From an uncultured Lysobacteraceae bacterium (lineage in GTDB: Bacteria > Pseudomonadota > Gammaproteobacteria > Xanthomonadales > Xanthomonadaceae), in the NCBI GenBank assembly GCA_946480825.1, contig CAMLLG010000008.1:12869-76868 (forward strand): a stretch of DNA of 64,000 nucleotides, given 5' to 3'. A program made the translations under genes and the position numbers. The notes under the pieces are model-generated. The model worked only from the letters and a program-made list of their open reading frames with translations, was not told the origin of the DNA and did no database searches. This document shows, piece after piece, positions 55,796 through 64,000 of the stretch (position 1 is its first letter; the number at the start of each line of letters is the position of its first letter).

Positions 55796-56769
55796 CAGAG
55801 CACCTCCGCACGCGGGGCCGCGACCGGCGAGACGTAGGCGCGCGCGTCGTAACCGGCATCGACGAAGGCCGCGCGCATCGCCGGTGCCGCGGCCGCTGCC
55901 TTGTCCTTCGATGCGAACCACGCGAACACGCTCGGGCCCGCGCCGGAAATGCTGGCGCCGAGCGCGTCGTGATCGAGCGCGGCCCGTTTCACCGCGGCGA
56001 AGCCGGGGATCAGCGCGGCGCGCCGCGGCTCGACCAGCACGTCGTGCAGGCCGTCGCGGATCAGCGCCGCATCGCCGCGCTGCAAACCGGTGAGGAACAG
56101 CGCGAGATGCGTGCTCTGGGCGACGAACTGCGACAGCGGATATGGGTCGGACAACGCCGCGCGCGCCCGCCGCGTTTCCAGCACCTGATCGGGATGCACG
56201 ACGACACAGTACAGCCAGTCCGGCACCTGCAGCGGAATCATGCGGTCGTGGGTGGCGAGCACCGCGCCGCCGAGCAGCATCGGCGCGACGTTGTCGCCGT
56301 GCAGGCTGCCGCTGGCGACGGCCTCGCCCTGCAGCGCGAACGGATACAGCGCGTCGCGCGACAGCGGCGCGTCGAGCAGCGCGTTGGCGGCGACCAGCGC
56401 GGCGACGCACGATGCCGCCGAGCCGCCGAGCCCGGAGCCCAGCGGGATGCCTTTCTCCAGTTCGATCGCGAAGCCGTACGGCAAGGCCAGCGCTTCGCGC
56501 AGCGCGATCAGCGCGCGGCCGGCGGTGTTGCGCGCGGCTTCCAGCGGCAACGCGTCGGCGCCGGGCACCTCGCCGCGGATTGCATCGATCCGCACCTCGG
56601 GCGCATCGATGCGGCGCACGATCGCGATGTCGCGCGGGCCGTCGATGGCGTGACCGAGCAGGTCGAAGCCGACGCCGATGTTGCCGACGCTGGCGGGCGC
56701 GAACGCGCGCGCGGCGGTGTCGGTGACGGGCCGCTGTCGCGGTTCGGCATCGGCCGGGGAAACGTTCAT
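55795..56769 (-). CDS. thrB: Homoserine kinase (GHMP family)
   Basis: 324 residues. ThrB phosphorylates homoserine. GHMP motifs: [20 protein letters not shown], the ATP loop [18 protein letters not shown], and [15 protein letters not shown] near the C-terminus. Its ATG overlaps the thrA stop (ATGA), giving tight coupling. Confidence 0.98.
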   Translation of the reverse strand: MNVSPADAEPRQRPVTDTAARAFAPASVGNIGVGFDLLGHAIDGPRDIAIVRRIDAPEVRIDAIRGEVPGADALPLEAARNTAGRALIALREALALPYGFAIELEKGIPLGSGLGGSAASCVAALVAANALLDAPLSRDALYPFALQGEAVASGSLHGDNVAPMLLGGAVLATHDRMIPLQVPDWLYCVVVHPDQVLETRRARAALSDPYPLSQFVAQSTHLALFLTGLQRGDAALIRDGLHDVLVEPRRAALIPGFAAVKRAALDHDALGASISGAGPSVFAWFASKDKAAAAAPAMRAAFVDAGYDARAYVSPVAAPRAEVL

Positions 56770-59351
56770 GCATGGGCTCCGAAAGGACGCGCACCGAGCG
56801 TGCCCGCGATCGCGAGGATATCGCCGAACACGCCCGCGGCGGTCACGTCGGCACCGGCGCCGGGGCCCTGCACCACCAGCGGGTTGTGCGCGTAGCGGCG
56901 GGTGCGGAACTGGATCAGATTGTCGGTGAGCCGGCTCGACAGACTGGCGTGGCCCGGTTCGGGCATCGCCAGGCCCACGCGCGCCTTGCCGTCGGCATCG
57001 AGCTGCGCGAGATAGCGCAGACCGCGGCCCTGCGCGCGCGCGGCGTCGAGCCGCGCCTGCATCGGCGCATCGAGTTCGGACAGCCGGTCGAGAAATTCGT
57101 CGCGCGATACCGATCGCAGTTCTGCGGGCACCAGGCTTTCGATCTCGATGTCGGACAGCGACAGCGACGCGCCGGCCTCGCGGGCCAGGATCACGAGTTT
57201 GCGAGCGACATCGGTGCCGCTGAGATCGTCGCGCGGGTCGGGTTCGGTGTAACCGAGCGCTTTTGCTTCGGCGACGAGCGCGGAAAACGGCACGCTGCCG
57301 TCGTAGCGGTTGAACAGCCAGGCCAGCGTGCCCGAGAGCACGCCTTCGATCCCGGTCAGCGCATCGCCGGTGTCGAGCAGCGAACGCAGGGTCTGGATCA
57401 CCGGCAGGCCGGCGCCGACGGTGGCCTCGTAGCGGAACAGGCCGCCGCGGGTTTCGGCGTCGCGGATCGCGCGATAACGCGCCCAATCGCCGCTGCCGGC
57501 GTGCTTGCTCGGCGTGACCACGTGGATGCCCATCGCCAGCCATTCGGGATAGCGCGCGGCGACCGCGTCGCTGCCGCTGCAGTCGACGATCAGCGCGTGC
57601 GGAAGATGCTCGGCGCGGACGTGCGCGGCGAAGCGATCGAGATCGAGGGCCTCGCCTTCTGCGAGCGCGTCGATCGTGGCGAACGGATCGAGGCGGCCAT
57701 TGGCGAACACCATGCGTTTGCTCGACGCCACCGCGCGCAGGCGCAGATCGAGGCGATGTTCCATCCGCGGTTCGTCGGCGAACCGCGGCAGGGCGTCGGC
57801 CAACTGCGCGAGCAGGGCGCGACCGACGTTGCCGGGACCGATCAGGCCGACCGACAGCGTCGCCGGCGACAGCCAGAACGCGCTGTGCACGGCGCGCAGA
57901 CCGCGCACGGCATCGGCGTCGGCGATGGCGACCGAAATGTTGCGCTCGCTCGCGCCCTGCGCGATCGCGCGGATGTTCACCCGCGCCCGCGCCAGCCCTT
58001 CGAACAGCCGCGCCGACACGCCCGGCATGCCGACCATGCCGTCGCCCACCGCGGCGAGCACGGCGATGCCCGGGTCGACATCGACGCCTTCGACCTGGCC
58101 GTCGGCGATGGCTTCGGCGAAGGCATCGTGCACCGCGTCGCGCGCGCGCTCCGCCTGCGATGCGGACACGACGCAGCAGATCGAATGTTCGCTGGACCCC
58201 TGCGAGATCACGGTCACCGATACGCCGGCCGCATGCAGCGCGGCGAACATGCGTTCGGCGGTGCCCGGCACGCCGATCAGGCCGGCGCCGGTGAGTTCCA
58301 GCAGCGCCATGTCGCGCACCAGACTCAGGCCCTTCACCGGCGATACGCCGACGGCCTGCGCTTCATCGGCGATGCGCGTGCCCGCCGCGGCGGGATCGCG
58401 CGAATTGCGGATCAGGATGGGCAAACGCGCCTGCATCGCCGGCGCCATCGTCTGCGGGTGCAGCACCTTGGCGCCGAAATAAGCCAGTTCGCAGGCTTCG
58501 GCGTAGGACATCGACGGCAGGCAGACCGCGTCGGGCACCAGTCGCGGATCGGCGCTGAGCACGCCATCGACGTCGGTCCAGATGGTGAGGTCTTCGGCCT
58601 CGAACAGCACCGCGAAGATCGCGCCGGAATAATCGCTGCCGTTGCGGCCGAGCGTGGCCGGGCGGCCTTCCGCATCGCGGGCGACGAAGCCGGTGATGAC
58701 CACGTCGGGCTGCGGATGGCGCGCGCGCCAGTCCGCGAAACGTTCGCGGGTGCGCGGCCAGTCCACGGCGACGCCGAGTTCGCCCGGATGCACCACCAGC
58801 ACTTCGCGCGCGTCGAGCCTGGCCCAACCGGCGTCTTCGCCGCCGAGCGCGGCCTGCAGCAACCGCGACGACCACACTTCGCCGAGACCCTGTACCGCGG
58901 CGACATCATGTGCGTCGAGATCGTGCGCATCGAGATCGTGCGCGTCGAGCGCGCCGCCGTCGGCGCGGCTGTCCGCGATCCGGCGCAGCAGCACGGACAG
59001 CGTGGCGCATTCGGCGTCCAGCCACGCCACCAGCGCGTGGCGATCGCTGCCGTCGAGCCGATATGCGGTGGTCAGGTGTTGGTCGCGCAACTTCGACCAC
59101 GCGTCCTGCCAATCGCGGCCGGCGGCGGCGGATTCGACCAGCGAGGTCAGCGCGTCGGTGACGCCCTGCATCGCCGAGACCACCACGGCGCGCGGTCGAT
59201 CGGCGTCGTGCAGCAACGCGGCGACGTGGCGGTAGCGTTCGGCGTCGGCGACGCTGCTGCCCCCGAACTTGTGCGCGCGATGACGCGGCGGCGCCGGTTC
59301 GGCGACGGCTGCGGGACATTGCGCGGAAGCGTGTTGCGCGGGCGAATCCAT
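56766..59351 (-). CDS. thrA: Bifunctional aspartate kinase/homoserine dehydrogenase I
   Basis: 861 residues: aspartokinase ([19 protein letters not shown] from about residue 27, [16 protein letters not shown]), two ACT regulatory domains (about 330-480), and NAD-dependent homoserine dehydrogenase ([47 protein letters not shown]). It catalyses the first and third steps to threonine and is probably inhibited by threonine. Oddity: residues about 134-148 carry three near-copies of LDAHD from a 15-bp tandem repeat. AGGAG before the ATG can be paired away in a hairpin. Confidence 0.98.
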   Translation of the reverse strand: MDSPAQHASAQCPAAVAEPAPPRHRAHKFGGSSVADAERYRHVAALLHDADRPRAVVVSAMQGVTDALTSLVESAAAGRDWQDAWSKLRDQHLTTAYRLDGSDRHALVAWLDAECATLSVLLRRIADSRADGGALDAHDLDAHDLDAHDVAAVQGLGEVWSSRLLQAALGGEDAGWARLDAREVLVVHPGELGVAVDWPRTRERFADWRARHPQPDVVITGFVARDAEGRPATLGRNGSDYSGAIFAVLFEAEDLTIWTDVDGVLSADPRLVPDAVCLPSMSYAEACELAYFGAKVLHPQTMAPAMQARLPILIRNSRDPAAAGTRIADEAQAVGVSPVKGLSLVRDMALLELTGAGLIGVPGTAERMFAALHAAGVSVTVISQGSSEHSICCVVSASQAERARDAVHDAFAEAIADGQVEGVDVDPGIAVLAAVGDGMVGMPGVSARLFEGLARARVNIRAIAQGASERNISVAIADADAVRGLRAVHSAFWLSPATLSVGLIGPGNVGRALLAQLADALPRFADEPRMEHRLDLRLRAVASSKRMVFANGRLDPFATIDALAEGEALDLDRFAAHVRAEHLPHALIVDCSGSDAVAARYPEWLAMGIHVVTPSKHAGSGDWARYRAIRDAETRGGLFRYEATVGAGLPVIQTLRSLLDTGDALTGIEGVLSGTLAWLFNRYDGSVPFSALVAEAKALGYTEPDPRDDLSGTDVARKLVILAREAGASLSLSDIEIESLVPAELRSVSRDEFLDRLSELDAPMQARLDAARAQGRGLRYLAQLDADGKARVGLAMPEPGHASLSSRLTDNLIQFRTRRYAHNPLVVQGPGAGADVTAAGVFGDILAIAGTLGARPFGAHA
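58908..58952. repeat. Three-copy 15-bp tandem repeat inside thrA
   Basis: Three near-identical 15-bp units (GTGCGCATCGAGATC type), encoding LDAHD-like pentapeptides. It is in frame, so copy-number change would alter protein length without frameshift. Confidence 0.75.
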
Positions 59352-59357
59352 GGGTCA

Positions 59358-59374
59358 GGCTCCTGGTGGGAGCC
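59358..59374 (-). promoter_or_regulatory. Hairpin sequestering the thrA ribosome site
   Basis: On the minus strand GGCTCC-CACCA-GGAGCC: the second arm contains the AGGAG of thrA, six bases before its ATG. When folded, thrA translation would be blocked. Confidence 0.6.
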
Positions 59375-59444
59375 CCGCATCCTCGGGTCCGTCGGGCGCC
59401 AGCCCCGCGGACCCTGATCGGGTGCGGGGCGGAAGTCGAAGGGG
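59375..59444 (-). promoter_or_regulatory. thr operon leader with competing pairings
   Basis: Downstream of the leader peptide stop, segment 1 (59420-59429, CCCCGCACCC) can pair with segment 2 (59403-59414, GGGTCCGCGGGG); segment 2 can instead pair with segment 3 (59385-59391, CGGACCC); segment 1 can also pair with segment 4 (59371-59380, with GCGGGG). Such mutually exclusive stems are the hallmark of attenuation, but no T-run terminator is visible. Confidence 0.55.
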
Positions 59445-59582
59445 TCAATCCGTTTCGCTGCCGCAGCCCGCACCGCCGGTGGTACCGGTCCCGGTGGAAG
59501 TCGTGGTCGTCGCGATCGACGCGGCGCAGACGCCGCGCGGTGCGCGAGCTGCGAAGCGGTCGATGGTGGACGGGCTGTGCAT
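59445..59582 (-). CDS. thrL: Threonine operon leader peptide
   Basis: 45 codons ending in SIATTTTSTGTGTTGGAG and CGSETD: eight threonine codons and an isoleucine within about 20 codons, directly upstream of thrA. This matches the Thr/Ile-rich leader logic of the E. coli thr operon. Ribosome stalling at these codons when threonyl-tRNA is scarce would change the folding downstream. There is no ribosome site before the ATG, and a candidate -10 box lies seven bases upstream of it, so the leader may be translated from a leaderless mRNA. Confidence 0.75.
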   Translation of the reverse strand: MHSPSTIDRFAARAPRGVCAASIATTTTSTGTGTTGGAGCGSETD

Positions 59583-59589
59583 GGAACAG

Positions 59590-59618
59590 GTGTAAACGAT
59601 GCGGGGGCGGGGCGTCAA
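59590..59618 (-). promoter_or_regulatory. Candidate thr operon promoter
   Basis: Minus strand TTGACG (59618-59613), 17-base spacer, TTACAC (59595-59590). The -35 matches five of six; the -10 is weak. Transcription would start at about the A of the leader ATG. Confidence 0.5.
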
Positions 59619-59668
59619 ATGGTTTGTGGAAGAACAATCATGATCGTCTTGAGGTGGCACCCGGCGCA

Positions 59669-59737
59669 CGGTGGAGCGGCCTTCAGGCTGCTGCCCATGC
59701 GTTCGCGATGCGCAGCGGGCTGAAGCCCGCTCTACCG
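59669..59737. repeat. Inverted repeat family B (copy 2)
   Basis: Arms at 59669-59693 and 59713-59737, built on GGAGCGGCCTTCAGG and CTGAAGCCCGCTCTACCG. Same family as the pair near cca, more diverged. It lies between the leuB end and the thr promoter and may serve as leuB 3' end structure. Confidence 0.75.
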
Positions 59738-59757
59738 TTTGCCCGATCGGCACGGGA

Positions 59758-60840
59758 TCAATCGCGCAGCACCACCGCCTCGCATTCGACTTCGAGTCGG
59801 GCGATCACCGCGGCGGTCATCGCGTCGGTTCCGATCGCGGTGCCTGCGGGCGCGAGGTCCGCGGTCAGCGCGCCGCCGTCGATCGCGTCGGCGACCGCCT
59901 TCTCGATGCAGCGCGCTTCGGCCTCCAGTCCCAGCGAGTGCCGCAGCAGCATCGCCGCGCTGAGAATCGCGCCGCAGGGATTGGCGATGCCGCGGCCGGC
60001 GATGTCGGGGGCCGAGCCGTGGATCGGTTCGTACAATCCGCCGCGGCCTTCGCCGAGCGAGGCAGAGGGCAGCAGGCCCATCGAGCCGGCGAGCATCGAC
60101 GCTTCGTCGGTGAGGATGTCGCCGAACATGTTCTCGGTGACGATCACGTCGTATTCGCGCGGCTTGGCGATCAGATGCATCGCCATGCTGTCGACCAGCT
60201 GATGCTCCAGGCGCACGTCGGGGAATTCGTCGCGCGCCACGCGGGTCGCGACCTGGCGCCACAGGCGCGAGGTTTCCAGCACGTTGGCCTTGTCGACCGA
60301 GACCACGAACTTGCGCCGGCCGCGCGCCAGGGCGCAGGCGCGACGCACCACGCGTTCGATCTCCGCGACCGTGTACTCGCACAGATCGGAGGCGGCGGTG
60401 TCGGTGCGCGTGCGCTGGCCGAAGTACACGCCGCCGGTGAGCTCGCGCACCACGATCATGTCGACGCCGGTCAGCAGATGCGACTTGATCGGCGATGCGG
60501 TCAATGCGACCGGATGCGTGCGCACCGGGCGCAGATTCGCATAGAGCCCCAGCGCCTTGCGCAATGTCAGCAGACCCTGTTCCGGACGGATCTCGCCGTC
60601 GGCCCACTTCGGCCCGCCGACCGCGCCGAGCAGGATCGCGTCGGCGTTGCGACAGGCGTCGAGCGTGGCGTCGGACAGCGGTGTGCCTTCGGCGTCGATC
60701 GCGGCGCCGCCGATCGATCGGGTCTGGAAGCGGAAACTGTGGCCGTAGCGGCGACCGGCCGCCTGCAGCACGGCGACCGCGGCGGCGGTCACTTCCGGGC
60801 CGATGCCGTCGCCCGGCAATACGACGATGTCAGCGTGCAT
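59758..60840 (-). CDS. leuB: 3-isopropylmalate dehydrogenase
   Basis: 360 residues. LeuB oxidises and decarboxylates 3-isopropylmalate with [21 protein letters not shown], the arginine pair region LRPVRTHP, the catalytic Tyr in [27 protein letters not shown] and [16 protein letters not shown] are all present. It overlaps the leuD end by 11 bases and is last in leuA-leuC-leuD-leuB. Confidence 0.98.
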   Translation of the reverse strand: MHADIVVLPGDGIGPEVTAAAVAVLQAAGRRYGHSFRFQTRSIGGAAIDAEGTPLSDATLDACRNADAILLGAVGGPKWADGEIRPEQGLLTLRKALGLYANLRPVRTHPVALTASPIKSHLLTGVDMIVVRELTGGVYFGQRTRTDTAASDLCEYTVAEIERVVRRACALARGRRKFVVSVDKANVLETSRLWRQVATRVARDEFPDVRLEHQLVDSMAMHLIAKPREYDVIVTENMFGDILTDEASMLAGSMGLLPSASLGEGRGGLYEPIHGSAPDIAGRGIANPCGAILSAAMLLRHSLGLEAEARCIEKAVADAIDGGALTADLAPAGTAIGTDAMTAAVIARLEVECEAVVLRD

Positions 60841-61417
60841 GGAAAGCGTCCTCGTAACGTTGGATGTGGGGCGTCTGTTTCAACAGGTAGCCGAGCTGGT
60901 CGACGCCTTCGAGCAGGCAGGTGCGGGCGAAGCCGTCGATCGGGAAGGCGAAGCGGCGGCCGTCGGGCAGCGCGACCGTGGCGGCGGCGACATCGATCTC
61001 CAGTTCGATGTCCGGCGTCGCCAGCAGTTCGTCGACCACGTCGGCATCCAGCACCACCGGCAGCAGGCCGTTCTTCAGCGCGTTGCTGCGGAAGATGTCG
61101 GCGATCTCGGCGCTGATCACCGCGCGCAGGCCGAAGTCGCGCAGCGCCCACGGCGCATGTTCGCGCGAAGAGCCGCAGCCGAAATTGCGGCCGGCCACCA
61201 GAATCCGCGCGCCCTGGGCCTCCGGGCGGTTGAGCGGAAAATCGGGATCGGGCGTGCCGTCGTCGCGCCAGCGCCAATCGTTGAACGCATGACGGCCGAG
61301 GCCTTCGCACGACGTGGTGGTGAGGAACCGCGCCGGAATGATCCGATCGGTGTCGATGTTGCGTTCCGGCAGGCAGACGGTGCGCGAGCGCACGCGGGTC
61401 AAGGGTTCGGCGCTCAT
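60830..61417 (-). CDS. leuD: 3-isopropylmalate dehydratase small subunit
   Basis: 195 residues, normal small-subunit size. The swivel-domain motifs [34 protein letters not shown] and [13 protein letters not shown] are intact. It forms the isomerase with LeuC. Its ATG overlaps the leuC stop as ATGA; the frame is open further upstream inside leuC, but only this start fits. Confidence 0.98.
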   Translation of the reverse strand: MSAEPLTRVRSRTVCLPERNIDTDRIIPARFLTTTSCEGLGRHAFNDWRWRDDGTPDPDFPLNRPEAQGARILVAGRNFGCGSSREHAPWALRDFGLRAVISAEIADIFRSNALKNGLLPVVLDADVVDELLATPDIELEIDVAAATVALPDGRRFAFPIDGFARTCLLEGVDQLGYLLKQTPHIQRYEDAFHAR

Positions 61418-62862
61418 GCCGCGCGCTCCTGCAGATGGTCGCGCGGGTCGACCAGATGTCCCGCGATCGCGCAGGCCGCGGCCGTGTACGGCGACGCCAG
61501 CACGGTGCGCGCCTCGCGGCCCTGGCGGCCTTCGAAATTGCGGTTGCTGGTGGACACCGCGAGTTGTCCGGGGCCGACCAGATCGCCGTTCATCGCGATG
61601 CACATCGAGCAGCCGGGTTCGCGCCATTCGGCGCCCGCGGCGCGGACGATGCGATCGATGCCTTCGGCTTCGGCCTCGCGCTTGACCTGGACCGAACCGG
61701 GCACCACCAGCATGCGCACGCGCGGATGCACGGTCTGGTCGCGCAGCATTTCGGCGACCTGACGCATGTCGCCCAGACGACCGTTGGTGCAACTGCCGAC
61801 GAACACCACGTCCACCGGCTGGCCGAGCAGCGATGTGCCGCCGTCGAAGCGCATGTAATCGAGCGCGCGCTGCGCATCGGCGCCGTCCGCGGCGGGGATG
61901 CGGGCGTCGATCGCCGCGACCTGGCCCGGATGCGTGCCCCAGGTGATGGTGGGCCGGATGTCGCGCGCATCGATCCGCACCACGCGGTCGAAGCGCGCGC
62001 CGTCGTCGCTGCGCAGCGTGCGCCACCGCGCCAGCGCCGCATCCCACGCATCGCCCTTCGGCGCGCGCGGCGTCTTCGCGAGCCACGCGAAGGTGGTGTC
62101 GTCGGGCGCGATCAGCCCGGCGCGCGCGCCGGCCTCGATCGACATGTTGCAGACCGTCATCCGTTCCTCCATCGACAGCGCGCGGATCGCGCTGCCGCGG
62201 TATTCGATGACGTGGCCGGTGCCGCCGTCGACGCCGATCGCGCCGATCACGTGCAGGATGAGGTCCTTCGCGGTAACGCCGACGCCGAGTTCGCCTTCGA
62301 CTTCGATCGCCAGCGTTTTCGCCTTGCGCTGCAACAGGCATTGCGTGGCCAGCACGTGGCCGACTTCGCTGGTGCCGATGCCGAAGGCCAGCGCGCCGAA
62401 CGCACCGTGCGTGGCGGTGTGGCTGTCGCCGCAGACGATGGTCGAGCCGGGCAGGGTCAGGCCCAGTTCCGGGCCGATGACATGGACGATGCCGCGGTGG
62501 TCGCTGCCGAAGTCGAACAGTTCCACGTCGTGGCGAGCGCAGTTCTCGCGCAGCGTGCGCACCTGTTTCTCGGCGTCGGCGGTGTAGTACGACAGCGCGC
62601 CGTCGGCGTCGGGCGGCGTGGTCGGTGTGCTGTGATCCAGCGTGCCCTTGGTGCGGTCGGGGCGCCGCACGCGCAGCCCGCGCGCTTCGAGTTCGGCGAA
62701 CGCCTGCGGTGTCGTCACTTCATGGATCAGATGCAGATCGATGTAGAGCACGGCGGGTGCGTCGTCGGTTTCGGGAACGACGACATGCGCGTCCCACAGT
62801 TTTTCGAACAGCGTGCGCTGCGCGTTCGGCGTCGCGATGTCGGGGGTCGGATCGGAGGTCAT
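61414..62862 (-). CDS. leuC: 3-isopropylmalate dehydratase large subunit
   Basis: 482 residues. The aconitase-type subunit binds a 4Fe-4S cluster: the cysteine ligands are in [11 protein letters not shown] and [34 protein letters not shown] and [12 protein letters not shown] are further signatures. Start at MTSDPTPD; a longer open frame upstream runs over the leuA end and is not coding. The gap to leuA is 49 bp. Confidence 0.98.
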   Translation of the reverse strand: MTSDPTPDIATPNAQRTLFEKLWDAHVVVPETDDAPAVLYIDLHLIHEVTTPQAFAELEARGLRVRRPDRTKGTLDHSTPTTPPDADGALSYYTADAEKQVRTLRENCARHDVELFDFGSDHRGIVHVIGPELGLTLPGSTIVCGDSHTATHGAFGALAFGIGTSEVGHVLATQCLLQRKAKTLAIEVEGELGVGVTAKDLILHVIGAIGVDGGTGHVIEYRGSAIRALSMEERMTVCNMSIEAGARAGLIAPDDTTFAWLAKTPRAPKGDAWDAALARWRTLRSDDGARFDRVVRIDARDIRPTITWGTHPGQVAAIDARIPAADGADAQRALDYMRFDGGTSLLGQPVDVVFVGSCTNGRLGDMRQVAEMLRDQTVHPRVRMLVVPGSVQVKREAEAEGIDRIVRAAGAEWREPGCSMCIAMNGDLVGPGQLAVSTSNRNFEGRQGREARTVLASPYTAAACAIAGHLVDPRDHLQERAA

Positions 62863-62911
62863 GGCTCGTATCGGCTGAAAGGGTTTTCGGGTCGAATGCA
62901 TGCGGAAGACA

Positions 62912-64000
62912 TCAGGCGGTCGCGGCCATCGTCTCGGCGGCGCGTACGGCATCGACGGCAGGCGCGCCGCGACGCAGCAGGCGATTGACGATGTCCAGCC
63001 AGGCGAGCGCGCTGGCTTCGAGGATGTCGGTGCTGGTGCCGTTGCCGGTGATGTCCTCACCGACCCTGCTTTCGCCAGCATGTTCGCTGGAATGCACGCG
63101 AGCGGTCAGGCTGGCCTGGCCCTGCGCATCCTCGCCGGTGGTGACGCTGGACACCTGGTAGCTCTCGATGTCCAGATGCGTGCCGGTGCCGCGCGCCAGC
63201 GCCGCGAACAGGGCATGCACCGGGCCGTCGCCGGTCGCCGCTTCGGTGATGCGTTCGCCGTCGGGCGAGCACAGTTCGACGCTCGCGGTCGGCAGGATGC
63301 CGTCGCCCACGCCGGTGCTGACGTGCAGCCGGTTCAGGCGCCAGCCGCCGAGTGTCCGGCCATCGATGCCCAGCGCCAGCGCTTCGAGATCGGCGTCGAA
63401 GACTTCGCGCTTTTTTTCGGTCAGCGCCTTGAAGCGGCCGAAGACCTGATTGAGCTGCGCCTCGTCCAGCGCGAAACCCAGTTCCTTCAGCCGGTCCGCC
63501 AGCGCCGCGCGGCCGCTGTGGCGGCCCATGATCATCTGCGATTTCGCCCAACCCACGGCTTCGGGCCGCAGGATTTCGTAGGTGCCGCGATGCTTGAGCA
63601 TGCCGTGCTGGTGGATGCCGGATTCGTGCGCGAAGGCGTTGGCGCCGACGATGGCCTTGTTGCGCTGCACGCCCATGCCGGTGATGCGGGTGAGCAGGCG
63701 CGACGTCGGCACCAGACGTTCGGTGACGATGCCGGTGGTCGCGCCGAAGTAGGCGCGGCGCGTTTCCAGCGCCATCACCAGTTCCTCCATCGCGCAGTTG
63801 CCGGCGCGCTCGCCGATGCCGTTGACGGTGCATTCGACCTGGCGCGCGCCGCCTTCGATCGCGGCCAGGCTGTTCGCCACCGCCAGGCCGAGGTCGTTGT
63901 GGCAGTGCGCGCTGAAGATCGCCCTGTGCGCGTCCTTCACGTTCGCGCGCAGGTATTCGAACAGCGCGCGGATTTCGGCCGGCGTGGTGTAGCCGACGGT
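62912..64000 (-). CDS. leuA: 2-isopropylmalate synthase, C-terminal part (start outside window)
   Basis: The last 362 residues are visible; the 5' end is beyond the right edge. LeuA condenses acetyl-CoA with 2-oxoisovalerate. The TIM-barrel metal motif [54 protein letters not shown] and the C-terminal leucine-sensing domain ([19 protein letters not shown]) are present, so feedback control by leucine is likely. First of the leu genes here; in xanthomonads ilv genes often precede it. Confidence 0.97.
   Translation of the reverse strand, partial: TVGYTTPAEIRALFEYLRANVKDAHRAIFSAHCHNDLGLAVANSLAAIEGGARQVECTVNGIGERAGNCAMEELVMALETRRAYFGATTGIVTERLVPTSRLLTRITGMGVQRNKAIVGANAFAHESGIHQHGMLKHRGTYEILRPEAVGWAKSQMIMGRHSGRAALADRLKELGFALDEAQLNQVFGRFKALTEKKREVFDADLEALALGIDGRTLGGWRLNRLHVSTGVGDGILPTASVELCSPDGERITEAATGDGPVHALFAALARGTGTHLDIESYQVSSVTTGEDAQGQASLTARVHSSEHAGESRVGEDITGNGTSTDILEASALAWLDIVNRLLRRGAPAVDAVRAAETMAATA

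Noticed and set aside
56772..59417. An 881-codon plus-strand frame opposite thrA
   Set aside because: It is antisense to a fully conserved aspartokinase/homoserine dehydrogenase; the product is Arg/His-rich and resembles nothing.

Overview
The window is GC-rich chromosomal DNA of a gammaproteobacterium of the Xanthomonadaceae/Lysobacteraceae (Lysobacter/Luteimonas type). The evidence for this is the rpsU-yqeY-dnaG block divergent from tsaD, the thrA-thrB-thrC and leuA-leuC-leuD-leuB operon orders, a Xanthomonadales-type T4SS effector with a C-terminal VirD4-recruitment-like domain, a large TonB-dependent receptor, and palindromic intergenic repeats. Genes are densely packed, mostly housekeeping, with frequent ATGA stop/start overlaps. 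I see no tRNA, rRNA, CRISPR array, complete insertion sequence or prophage.

Layout. 1-3.5 kb: the 5' part of an S9 peptidase (runs off the left edge), a circularly permuted ATP-grasp-like protein and a Tat-exported M19 dipeptidase homologue that lacks its first metal ligands. 3.5-6.8 kb: an accessory block with a two-gene operon (a membrane-anchored coiled-coil protein, then a protein whose N-terminal half resembles the pore-forming domain of delta-endotoxins) and, divergent from it, a regulator-like protein with two predicted winged helices. The block lies directly downstream of dnaG, where relatives usually carry rpoD. 6.9-11.5 kb: dnaG, a frameshifted SEC-C gene, a GNAT acetyltransferase, yqeY and rpsU, with tsaD divergent. 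11.6-16.2 kb: folB, folK, a DUF6159 membrane protein, a pteridine reductase, a DUF3149 micro-protein, a MidA-type methyltransferase and a VanZ-like protein. 16.3-21 kb: cca, a PH-domain protein, an NDUFA9-like SDR and a soluble lytic transglycosylase. 21-24 kb: a TonB-dependent receptor. 24.5-26.7 kb: groES-groEL with both a sigma-32 promoter and a CIRCE operator.

26.8-33.3 kb is an envelope and secretion region: the T4SS effector candidate, a DUF3370-like secreted protein, an S9 peptidase and a phospholipase A2-like secreted protein. 33.7-41.2 kb: glnE, a YqjD/YqjE/YqjK-like stress membrane operon, an ELM1-family protein, a RutE-like nitroreductase, a YceI protein, a GST and a zf-CHCC protein. 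41.3-46.1 kb: an LPS cluster (GT4 glycosyltransferase, O-antigen ligase, LpxL-type acyltransferase, WaaA). 46.3-54.1 kb: a micro secreted protein, tolC, pcm, and a TetR/MFP/RND efflux locus that with tolC can form a tripartite pump.

54.2-54.5 kb is a 247-bp MITE-like element with 31-bp terminal inverted repeats. 54.5-59.6 kb: the threonine operon with a threonine-rich leader peptide and a leader that can hide the thrA ribosome site. 59.8-64 kb: the leucine operon, with leuA cut by the right edge.

The most novel content is the endotoxin-like operon with its divergent regulator. The T4SS effector without an evident immunity gene, the degenerate M19 dipeptidase and the SEC-C frameshift come next. 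All coordinates and motifs were read by eye; no searches or foldings were run.
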